A stretch of 64,000 nt of DNA from Phycomyces nitens (lineage: Eukaryota; Mucoromycota; Mucoromycetes; Mucorales; Phycomycetaceae). Each line of letters starts with the position of its first letter. Positions within the stretch are counted from its first letter, which is position 1. The stretch spans positions 5,208,001 through 5,272,000 of the forward strand of contig JAHRBC010000002.1 of assembly GCA_022702545.1 (NCBI GenBank), in the 5' to 3' direction. Position numbers and translations under genes: made by a program. This document shows positions 47,126 through 57,409 of this stretch, piece after piece. The notes under the pieces are model-generated. The model had not been told where the DNA came from. It made no database searches and worked only from the letters and a program-made list of their open reading frames with translations.

Positions 47126-48105
47126 TCATGTCTTGGCTTCAACCAGCCGCACTCGATAAATCTTCCGGACCGAATTAAAGCACACAACAACTCCTCTCTT
47201 TATACAGATCAGACACCATGAGCATGTATTAAATGATCTTACCTCGTGTGCTCTCACAAGGTCCTCTTTTGTGATCACTGCCTCTTCAACCGCCTTTTGG
47301 TCCAGTAACTGCTGCCGAAATACACCCTGCAGAAGCCCTTTGGAGAATATTAGTAGCCTAACAACAACAACAACAGATAAAAATACTTGCCAGATGAATG
47401 ATGAGGTGTCTTCCAAGACCATCTATTGTTCTCAAAGGTACCAATAGCCAGATTGGCAATACTAGTCTCAGTCACTTGGCCAAGCTTATTCCAGAGTACG
47501 ACATCGAACGGAGTATGCTGATCCAAAGGATTCCATTCGCAGTGAGAGCGATGGCGTGCGTCTTCGTACACATCTCGACAGGTGGTCTTGTGTGTCACAA
47601 AAGGATTGTCAAGTACATCAGAAGGATACTTATCTAGAACAATAGAAAACACAGGAGCTTCTTTGGCAGCATCCTCTAGACAATCCAAAGACAATGGGGG
47701 CCGAGGATTGTCTAATTTGGTGTGCGAGATAGATAGTATGGCACCCTTGGATAATAACAAACGTACCTAAGAACAATCATTTGTATCCTCTTGTTAGATA
47801 ACCATTATTGTATCTTTAAATACTTTACCCTCAGACATCCATCATTTCCTCTGACACTCTCCTCAAGTGCATCAGAAATATCCGCATAACTTGGCGAACC
47901 AAAGTCATGACCCATCTTGTTCATGTCATTGACTGCCAAAAGTAATCTTGCAATGTGCAGATTGAGCAGGTAGAATTCTTTTGTTTTTTAAAATCAATAG
48001 ATCATGTTAATACAAAGATGAGAAGAAAAAAGAAGAAAAAGACTAGCTGTTCATACCTTGGTTAGGACCATAAAGAATTGTTTCTAATAGACTAAAGTCT
48101 TTCAT
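47126..48105 (-). CDS. Class IV aminotransferase-fold PLP enzyme, aminodeoxychorismate lyase-like
   Basis: ATG at 48105 (MKDFSLLETILYGPNQ), TGA at 47126-47128, about five exons. Fold-type IV PLP features: EFYLLNLHIARLLLAVNDMN at the N-terminus. FVTHKTTCRDVYEDARH has the Lys expected to hold PLP. FDVVLWNKLGQVTETSIANL follows, matching the 'D..L.N..G.VTE.SI.N' signature. Then LLQGVFRQQLLDQKAVEEAV and a C-terminal CFNSVRKIYRVRLVEAKT. This is the pattern of fungal PabC/Abz2-like lyases, which release p-aminobenzoate from 4-amino-4-deoxychorismate for folate synthesis. A related D-amino-acid or branched-chain aminotransferase is less likely. Cytosolic or mitochondrial location cannot be told. Confidence 0.8.
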
Positions 48106-48327
48106 GATCCTTGTGGTTCTAAATAGATAAAGAAGTGTATTTTATCTGTTTATTTTATTTTTATATAAATTTTGTAAAATAAAATATGTATATAAATAAA
48201 ATCTCTGCTTTCCCTTTCTCTCTCTTCTTTCTACCGTGTGCTTTAGCTTATCTATCCCAATATTTTGGTTCTCTCTTTTGCTTTCTAGAGTACTATTTGT
48301 ATACTAATAGATAGTTATATCTGAAGA

Positions 48328-49752
48328 ATGGCACCTGTAATTCGACAAGTTTCTTTGGTGGGATGGAATGTAGTGTCGAGCATCATTGGTTGGGTAATGA
48401 TCATTACGAAATGACTCGAGAGAATATAAACCAATGTCTTTACTAGACATACTTCTTGGCTTGGTCAGTGAGCTTCTATCCCCAGACACTGCTCAACTGG
48501 CAACGCAAAAGGTATTCTATATATCATTTGGACTCTTTATAATAATAACTTTTTTTTTTTTTAAAAAAAAAAAACCAATTCTAGTGTCCAAGGATTATCG
48601 ATCGATTTCCTCTATTACAATGTCCTTGGTTTCCTTTGCTACTCGGTAAACCAGACATCCAAATCTACTAAAAGAGAACCAAGACTCACCTAGAGTTTTT
48701 ACAAGATATTCAATGTCGCATTCTTCTTCAGCGAGACCATCCAAGACCAATGCAAGTTGTTAATTGTGGATTCACAAGACGTCTTTATTAATATGTTTCA
48801 TCACAGATAAGGAAAGGAACCATTCGAGCGGCAACCTTGTACGTGCCAACGATGTAATGTTTGCCGTCCATGCCTTTTTGATATCTTGCTTTACTCTCGG
48901 CCAAACATTTATTTACAAGGCAGGTTCACCAGATCTATATATATATATATATATATCCTAATAAATACATTGGTTACTCATCAATCTTTAATAGAAAGAA
49001 GATGCCCAGAAACTATCAACAGTTGCCACTGTATTAATCAGCATTCCAATCGTTGGCGCTGGAATAGGGTTACTGGCAGTAGAGTTTAATGGTATCCTGT
49101 GGATAGATCTTATGTACTACCTGAGCTATGTTAAACTGGCCATCAGCTTTATCAAATACCTTCCTCAAGTAAGCTGTCTTGCCTTTATATAGTGTGTATT
49201 AAATAAATGGCTTTTAAATATATTCTAGGTCTGGTTGAACTACAAGCGTAAATCGACGGTTGGCTGGAGTATCTACAATATCCTCTTGGTAAGCACCTTG
49301 ATGACACAACAATGACTAAACCTGTAAAATAGGATTTTGCTGGTGGTGCACTGTCTATCAGTCAGCTCTTACTGGATGCTTCTATCAGCGGTGACTGGAG
49401 TGGTGTATCAGGGGTAAAATGAATATGCTCACAATGTTTAATTTTTTATTTTTTAAAGAGAGAGACTAACATGATACTTCTTTATCCAAAAAAAAAAGGA
49501 TCCCGTAAAATTGTAAGTGTAAAGATGTGCTAGAACACTGGGCTAATTGCTGTCTAAAATAGTGGTCTTGGATTTGTTGCAATTGCATTTGACCTGGTGT
49601 TTATCATTCAGCATTACGTGCTCTACCGTGACCGAACAGACTTTTACCTCAACTCTGTAGAGGATGAACGCCGTCGTCTTATTGCCGAGGGCCGCGTTCC
49701 CCGTCATGATCCTGTCCAGGACAACTACAATTCTACGGGCTGGACACAATAG
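48328..49752 (+). CDS. Cystinosin (lysosomal/vacuolar H+-cystine symporter)
   Basis: ATG at 48328, TAG at 49750-49752, eight or so exons. The first exon (MAPVIRQVSLVGWNVVSSII) joins in frame to TYFLAWSVSFYPQTLLNWQR, which carries the first PQ loop (FYPQTLLNW). Then VQGLSIDFLYYNVLGFLCYS, VRANDVMFAVHAFLISCF, and two hydrophobic segments follow. The second PQ loop is SFIKYLPQVWLNYKRKSTVG, followed by LLDFAGGALSISQLLLDA and the last membrane segment. Seven membrane spans are expected. The tail ends in NYNSTGWTQ. Both PQ motifs and the FAGG(A/S)LS sequence are hallmark cystinosin features. Yeast Ers1 is the distant fungal relative; this one looks closer to the animal type. Confidence 0.93.
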
Positions 49753-50045
49753 TAGATCCTTGTCTTGTCTCTTGTCTTGTCTTTTTATAAAAAAGAAAGA
49801 AAGAAAGAAGAGAAAAAGTATTTCTGGAATTTCAGATAAAATCCCAAGAGAAAATTCACGGGTGGTAATTCATTGGAACTCTCGGTCTTGTAAATTCAAT
49901 TCTATCCAAATATGTACATGAGGTGTAAAATAGGCACATGTGTTTACCAAGCCCACATATAAACATTTATACAAATCAGCCTCCAACCGCTCTTTTTTCT
50001 TTTATCCCCCTTTTTTTTCTTATATTTCCAAACAAGAAAAAGAAA

Positions 50046-51122
50046 ATGTCCATTCTTTGGTCAATTAGATCCTGGATTGCAACTAGCCTCCTTCGAGTCG
50101 CATTCACCATTCCATCCACACATAATGCTAGACTGATTATCCACGTATTGGCAAAACTGTTCTTTGGCTATGACAGTGCCTGGGTAAAAACCGAAGAACA
50201 TGGATTCTGGGTTGGCAAAGACATTCGTGACATGAAGCGCGAAGAGCTCGATGACCGTCTGGAGAACAGCGCACGTGTAGTGTTCTGGGTACCTGGTAGG
50301 GATTATAGATTCCCTCAAATAAAGTACTCATTCCGATGATCAGGTGGTGGATTCAGATTCAATCTCGGTCAACTGTACGTACCGACCTTTATCAACTGGC
50401 TGACAGGACTTGATGACAAGGGAATGCCATCAACTTTCTTTGTAGCAAAGTATAGTAAGTGTTACAAGTCCCTTGAATATAAATATATATATGTATCTAA
50501 AGCAACAACCATAGGACATGGACCGCATCATTTGTTTGCAGATGTTATCCAGGATCTCACACAGGCATACGACTGGCTTGTGTACACAATGAATGTTCCG
50601 GCTTCCAAGATTGTCTTGGGTGCAGATGATGCTGGTGTTGCTGCTCTTTTGGATACCTTGTTGAGCTGTACTCAACCCGAGGATCGCCCTGAGGGTATTG
50701 TGTGTGTATCGCCTTACACTGGGTTAGAGGCAGGAGGAAAGTCTTGGCAAAACAATGCTTCGTATGATTATATCCGGCCTGTTGCATTGGCTCGTATGGA
50801 AGACAGTTACCTTGTACCTGAAGACATTCCCCAGGCTAATGCAGACACAGCCTTTAAGCTGTTTACTACGACCCTTTCACTTGCCAGCGCTCTTCCTCGG
50901 CGCATGCTTATTCTGGTCGGAGGACACGAAGTTCTATTGGACGATGCAGGTTTATTGGCTGAAAAGGCTCGTAAACATGGTCTTCAGGTCACTCTGGTCC
51001 AGATACCTGAGCAGGTTCATTTGTGGGCACTGCTCGGTAAGGTTGTTACCAAGGATCCCAAAGTAATTCAAAAGACTACCGACCAATTCGTCGAGTTTGT
51101 TGGATACAGCAGAAAGTCTTGA
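50046..51122 (+). CDS. Alpha/beta-hydrolase of the HSL/steryl-acetyl-hydrolase type with degenerate nucleophile
   Basis: ATG at 50046 (MSILWSIRSWIATSLLRVAF), TGA at 51120-51122, three exons. The N-terminus is hydrophobic and may anchor it to the ER or lipid droplets. The fold is readable: VVFWVPGGGFRFNLGQLY at the oxyanion loop (PGGG instead of HGGG), YDWLVYTMNVPASKIVL, then GADDAGVAALLDTLL at the nucleophile elbow. Further on are GIVCVSPYTGLE, RRMLILVGGHEVLLDDAGLL (acid region) and LVQIPEQVHLWALL (His region). In the family the elbow reads GDSAGG; here the Ser position is Asp (codons GCA GAT GAT GCT GGT at about 50620-50635). The exons are otherwise intact, so this looks like a conserved but non-classical, perhaps inactive, member. 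Confidence 0.82.
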
Positions 51123-53298
51123 TAAATCACCCAAAGGCTTGGGAAAAAAAAAGTAAATAATTATCACACAAATGTATATATTCATATATAAAGAGCATTT
51201 AAACCATGTTCATACAACCTTTTGAACATTTCACGAGGCAGAATAAGCAGTAGAGCTCAATGGGTTTGGGGGTGTGTGAGGATGATTATTGGTTACTACC
51301 ATTTCATATTGGCTTGTGATGATAAAGACCAAAGGTGCTATATTTGTGTATTTAATTTAACCCCAAAAGAAAAAGAAGCAAGTAATTTGAGCTGATTGTG
51401 GCGGCAATATCTCTACAGGTCTACCCAAAGGGGGGATGTCAATTCCAACCTTACCACGCGAGGTCTAAACTGATCGTCAGATGTGTAACATTTTACAATC
51501 CATATACTTGTGCACTATCGCATTCAGTCTTTTTTGGTTACTATGGTGACTATACAATGCCAATGGAGCCAAATCAGCTTGTCTCTAGATCTTGGCTGAC
51601 ACACTATAGTTTCTATTGAATATTTAATCTGTATGTATGAGCAAAATTGGGCTCAATTCAACTTTTACTGCCAATAATGCATTTATGTTTTCAAACCATT
51701 ACATTTGCTATAGGTTAGAGTCGATTGGATTGTATATATTAATATTAATATTAATATTAATATTAATATTGAAAACATATTTGGACCGATTTTAATAAAA
51801 CGCTGAAAAAAAGCGATCTAGGTCACGTGCACAATAATTCGCAATAAAACACACGTTTGACGGTCGCCAGAAACACGATGATGGCCACTCTAGAATATAT
51901 CTGCCTAGTAGAAACCATCTCTAAATCACAATCTCTCTTGTACACAATACGAGAGTACACCAATTGGTACTTTAATAAATATATAGATATATAAATATTC
52001 AATTGAACCCAAAAGTAGAATACTCCTTGACCTTTTTCTTTTTTTTTCAATAAAAAAAAACCTTGTAGACGGTTCAATTTACTGCTTTTCCGATTAACTT
52101 TTAAACAAAACCATATTTCAAATATAGAATACCACAGTACTCCTTATTACTTCTTTTATTCTAGCCAGCGCATGAACCTTGTTCTCAGTGTCTTTCTTTT
52201 TTTTTATTATAGCGATACAATACCATCCTACTCCAGATATCTGTATTCTTGGTGTGAACAAAACTCTAGATCACTTTGGCCAAGTGGTCGGTGGCACAAG
52301 TAAATGCACCCAATCTACCAAGTTTTTCTTTTCTTTTTTTAAAGGAACAATATTTTTATCCAACATTCAATAAAGTATGTAGCCAACAATATATATGAAA
52401 TACAATACTATTTATTTCAAGAAGAAGAAAAAATATAGCAATATGTCCATTGTTGGAAATTGCTCTCAATCGAGAGCATCTAGGATCATGATTTCTTCAA
52501 CTTGATACTATACCAGCCCCTTTAGAATAGTAAACTATACATAATATATCTCTTGCCAGTAACAGCAGGGAGTGCCAGAGAATATAAGATCAATTGAATA
52601 TTATAAGCATAAACTGGCCAAGATATCTGATCTACTCTGCACGACCAACTATATTACAGCCAAGAGTTGTGAGGTTGTCAATACAAGAACTGCCTTTTGT
52701 GCTTGGCAGAATATGTCTTGGCATTCTTGTTAACTGACAAGTTCAAGTAGTGTATGTCAATGTGCCACACATTTAATATAAACGGCTCATAAGCAACTTG
52801 CCACAGCAGATCTGCGAGTCGAAGCAAAATCCAGTAAAACAAAAACAAAAACAAAAAAAAACCAATAAATCTGCATATACCACCACATATTGTACTCCTT
52901 AAATCTGACAGCTGTAGCACAAAACTTTCGAAGCAAAAAGCCTAATGTAATTTACTCCAACATTCGGAATAAACGCAAACAATCGAGATCCGGGAGGTCT
53001 ATTGATTTTATCCAACATTGTCTATCCTATCCTATCCTATCCTGTCCTGTCCTTTACACAAAAGAAGGGTATGCAGAGAATATATATATATATATATAAA
53101 ACAAGGAACCAGGGGGTTGGTCGTTGTAGCTTACCATTCGAACGAGTGGCTTAATGCGCGCTTTTGATAGGTGCAGCAATACTTTCTCTGCTATGAAAAG
53201 AAAAATGTTCTTGTTGAGTTTTTTTTTTGCTATTTTAAGCTGCAAACCGGTTTACTTTTTATAGAATCAACAAGAAGTTCTAGGCATATGCACAAGAG
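51123..53298. other. Intergenic region upstream of the LysM gene
   Basis: Holds an (ATTAAT)n tract at about 51739-51770, TATCC/TGTCC pentamer repeats at about 53025-53051 and a (TA)n run near 53080-53097. Short frames at 51398-51619 and 52179-52373 have no domain. I see no gene. Confidence 0.55.
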
Positions 53299-53306
53299 TA
53301 TAAAAA
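53299..53306 (+). promoter_or_regulatory. TATA box of the LysM gene
   Basis: GAGTATAAAAAGG lies about 65 nt upstream of the LysM start codon. This strong TATA element at short range suggests a regulated, inducible gene with a short leader. Confidence 0.55.
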
Positions 53307-53365
53307 GGTTGATTAATCCCAAAGATTTCTACTTACCAATCCACCTTGATCTATTATCTCATTCA

Positions 53366-54432
53366 ATGAAGCTTACTCTCTTTACTGTCTCTCTCTTTGC
53401 TCTGAGCAGCATGGTGCTGGCTTACCCAGGAAACTCATGCGCAACAAAGCATGTTGGTATGTATTCGGAACCGAGTCGTCCTTGATTCTATACTAGATGA
53501 CCTAACAATACTTGTTTGTGTATTTAGCCTCTAGACGCGATACTTGTGGTTCAATTGCTCACAATTACGGAATTTCTATTCAAGAGCTACAGAGATGGAA
53601 TGACAATCTTGGTGGCAACCCTAGACATTGCAAGAAGCCTACTCCCGGAAGATCTTACTGTGTCAAGCTTAGACGCGGATCTGGCCATGGAAGAGACGAT
53701 GGAAGGGACCATGGAAGGGACCATGGAAGGGACCATGGAAGGGACTATGGAAGGGACCACGACTATCATAAGCGTGCTTCAGGTCTTGGAGAACATCACA
53801 AAATAAAACCGATCAAAGGCCACAAGCCTATCAAACATCACAAGCCCAAGCCATTGAAGCATAATAAGCCCAAGCATTTCAAGCCCAAGAAGCTCGGGCA
53901 TCATAAGCGTGAAGAGCATGGCAAAGGATCCTCCAAAGACCACGGCAAGGGACCATCCAACGAGCACGGCAAGGAACCTTCCAAGGATCACGGCAAGGGA
54001 CCTTCCAATGAACACGGCAAGGAACCTTCCAAAGACCACGGCAAGGGACCTTCCAACGAGCACGGCAAGGGACCTTCCAATGAACACGGCAAGGGACCTT
54101 CCAATGAACACGGCAAGGGACATGATGAGCATGGCAAAGGACATGATGAGCATGGCAAAGGACATGATGAGCATGACAGACACGATGACCACCGAGATGA
54201 CCATGACAACCATCGTCGTCCCAATACTCATGGTCTTCACCTGGCCGCTCATACTGATCCCAATTGCCAGAGATACTACGTTGCTCGTAATGATGATAGC
54301 TGCAGGAGTATTGCTAGAAAGAACCATATTTCGGAGAACCAGCTTTACAAATACAACCAGGGATTGCGTCGTCGAGGGGATCACCAGTGTGCCAACCTTT
54401 CTCCTGGTAGAGCCTACTGTGTTGATGTTTAA
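53366..54432 (+). CDS. Secreted two-LysM protein with His/Lys/Gly-rich tandem-repeat core
   Basis: ATG at 53366; one intron (about 53457-53527, phase 1) joins KHV to ASRRDTCG. The product has about 331 residues. Residues 1-19 are a signal peptide (MKLTLFTVSLFALSSMVLA), so it is secreted. LysM 1 contains RRDTCGSIAHNYGISIQELQ, RWNDNL and GRSYCVKL. The core has DHGR tetrapeptides, a KPIKHHKPKPLKHNKPKHFK block, ten-residue units of the form EHGKGPSKDH/NEHGKEPSKD, and three DEHGKGH units. LysM 2 contains RYYVARNDDSCRSIARKNHI, QLYKYNQGL and GRAYCVDV. LysM binds chitin or chitooligomers. In fungi such proteins bind the wall or shield chitin. The His-rich core could bind metal ions; that is inference. 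Confidence 0.9.
53690..54175 (+). repeat. In-frame tandem repeats inside the LysM gene
   Basis: Three arrays, all multiples of three. A 12-bp unit GGAAGGGACCAT lies at about 53697-53760. A 30-bp unit family around CACGGCAAGGGACCTTCCAA lies at about 53935-54120. A 21-bp unit GGACATGATGAGCATGGCAAA lies at about 54118-54175. The long open frames on the other strand here are shadows of the repeats. Confidence 0.9.
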
Positions 54433-57409
54433 GTAGAGAATTATTCCGTGTGCATTTGAATTAGAGTACGCGATTTATAAGATATGTACTTGATAAGTTG
54501 TTACTATCAATGAATAAATAAATATATGGATATTTGGAAAATGTACATGTTGGATTTATATATATATATATAAACTAGCAAGTGGTATAAACAATTTGGC
54601 TCTATGGTTTAGGGGAGGTTAGTTTCTTTCTTTCTTTTTTCTTAAAAAAAAGAATGGTTGCTCTGAAAGTCCATGAAATCACAACGCATATGTATCAATA
54701 AGATGAATTGAATGGTGTATGTACGTTATATATCAAGATCCCTGTTTTCAAGGGCTATCAAATTTGTATATTACAGAATTTACATTGACAAGCAGATATT
54801 TCTAAGGATTTGTTTGCCAACAAGAACCAGACACCAATTGAATAGGAATCATTGCTACTTTATACAAAACTATGATTCAACTTTTTTTTTCAAAAAAAAA
54901 ACACATACAATTAGACAGCGTTTCCTACAGGTATCAAAAGGAGGTCTTTATAGAATAACCAAGGTTCTGCTCAAGTACCTTTGGATATTTTAGTTGATTA
55001 TGGTACCATAAAGTAGAACAAATGGTTCAATATCTCCTAATCATACAGATATCCAATCCATGCAAATCAAGGTAGCTTTGGTAACATTGAAAAGAAATGG
55101 TCTACATGGCAACTTTGTCTGTTTTCATCAAACAGGGCTGTGAATTCTCTAGAGAGATAATTTACTCATTTCCACACACACACACACACACAAAAACACC
55201 CGAGGGTCTTACTGGCTATAGATAAGTCCAAATAAACTCATACGGTAAAGCCTACTAAAACTATTTAACCTGCTTTGGGTCCAAGTATCATTGTTCTGAC
55301 TACATTATACCTACTATACTCTATTGACCATAATTCCTTTGTATTTTCCGAGGGTTATTATACATATGAATTTTGAGATGTCCAGTCCACTTGGAGCACT
55401 AACTTTGCCAATTTAATCAAATCAAACTGACAATTGTTGTTCTACCTTTAATTTCATTACTTTTTATCCGAGATCAATCCGTATCGTTGTTTAATATAAT
55501 ATCGCAAGGGTATAAAGAACCACAATAGCAAAAAGTGTAATATATATATACATAGTGCACCTTTGGTATACATGCAAAAGGTCGTCGACAAATAAATCCT
55601 GGATTTGATCCCAAACTGTTAAAAAGTAATTTTAGTATACAGATAATTATATTGTTTACAATATGATTGCAGCCAAAGATACCTAGAAAGTTTTTAGCAT
55701 GTGAGAATTCAGAATTATTACCTATTCAAACCATGCTTTGGTCAGTGTGTGTGTGCGTGTGTGTTTTTTAATGTAATGCCAAAATTCTCACCAAAAGAAA
55801 ATTCCAATGGTTTTACCTTTTGTAATACGAAATCATGGTTGAAAATTACCTGCAAGATTAGTATTTTTTATTAAAAGAAAAGAAAAGAAAATTGTACATA
55901 TTCATGACCAAGGTATAAATAACAAATCTATACAGAAATCAATAGACCATATTATATACCATAGATACCAAAGCTCTTGAAGAAGAAAAAATTATAACAA
56001 AAAAAACAAAAAACCCAGCTCAATAGCCCATCTTTGTATTTTTGGTAAAATGTGGGTTTGTTCCAGAATGATTGTTTATTGGTGATTTTCGGGGTTATAA
56101 TTAAATTGCAAAAAAAGCTTCTTTGCAAGTGTGTTGTACACCTTTTAAGTTACATTACATGCCTTTATAAACACTGTTGACTATAGAAGGAGGCCGATTG
56201 TACATTCCTGGCCGATATTCCGTCAAAGGACAAGGAAGAGTAATTGGTACAGGGATCAAAAAAGAAAGAAAAAGATATCCAAGTGTGGCTCAGGATAGTG
56301 CCTATTATAGACCAAACTCTCCCTAAAGACCCTTTTTGGCTTTCCAAGCATGAAAATATACTCCTTTGATCAGGAAAATGCGTGTGGTATCTAGGCGGCA
56401 AAGACAAGGACGCATTGGCCGAGACAAGGACGCCAATTGATCCAAACAAGAAGAAATATGATGGCACGAGTAAAAAAAAAAAAACATCATGATAATAAAC
56501 ACTTGGAAATACAAGCCAAGAGAGAATGAGAGAGAATAGCAAGAATGGGTTTGTAAGAAACATTGTGGCCAGGCTTATTTGGGATAAAAGCAATTTTGAG
56601 CATGATATTTAATATGTACACAAGTGCTACAGAGTTACATGTATTGGCGCCAAGGAGGCAGCCATTGTTACTGTTGACAGCAATCAGTAAGACTGATCTT
56701 CTTAACCTCACCCAAAATAATAATAATAATAATAATAATAAAAAGTGTTACCAAACCAGCAAATATGGCGAATACTTTTTTCTTCTTTTTGGATTTCCTA
56801 GTCTTCTCCTAATGAACTTTGGGCCAGACAGCCCTAGTGCCATAAAAAAAAACCCCATCTTCACTTGACCATCTTGCGCTCAATATTCTATAGCCCAAAA
56901 GGACAATGAAATTGGGGGTGGTGAGTGGTGAGTGGTGAGTGGTGGTGAGTGGGTTGGGGGGTAGGACCAGCTTCTTGTCCGAATACAAGACCATTGTCAA
57001 TTGATTATCATTGTTGTTTTTAATCGAGATTTACAGTGTTACCATGATTTCCTTTATTGTCAAACACATTCAGATCAATTTCTGCTCGAGAACACCGTGC
57101 GGGTGATCTTGAGGTTGTTAAAAGGGATAAAGAACATCAAACGATGGGCACCAAAGGGAGATTAGGGCACCAAAGCTACCCTCTGCCTCCTCAAATAATA
57201 ACCATAAGCCATTAGACCCTTGGCCTCGGCCAGACATGCCATTTAGAGTGTTGGCACAGGTGGTTGGCCAGAGACACAAGTCACGTTAAAATGACGCATG
57301 CTTGCAATCTGAGGATAGTGTGCACGTAGCCAGCACTTCCTCAATTGGATATCCTTCCGCTTTTTTTTTTGCTTGACTTCAGACGGCTGTCTATGCGTGC
57401 TACAAAAAC
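54433..57409. other. Long AT-rich intergenic region
   Basis: About 3 kb without a recognisable gene. It has (CA)n at about 55166-55186, (AATAAT)n near 56716-56742 and a GAGTGGTGAGTGGTG repeat at about 56920-56950. Frames at 54712-54993, 56165-56593 and 56563-56868 are short and without domains. The last few hundred bases are the MAPKKK promoter. Confidence 0.55.

Noticed and set aside
53779..54384. 201-codon minus-strand frame opposite the LysM gene
   Set aside because: Made of the reverse of the in-frame repeats; the plus strand has signal peptide, LysM domains and a matching intron.
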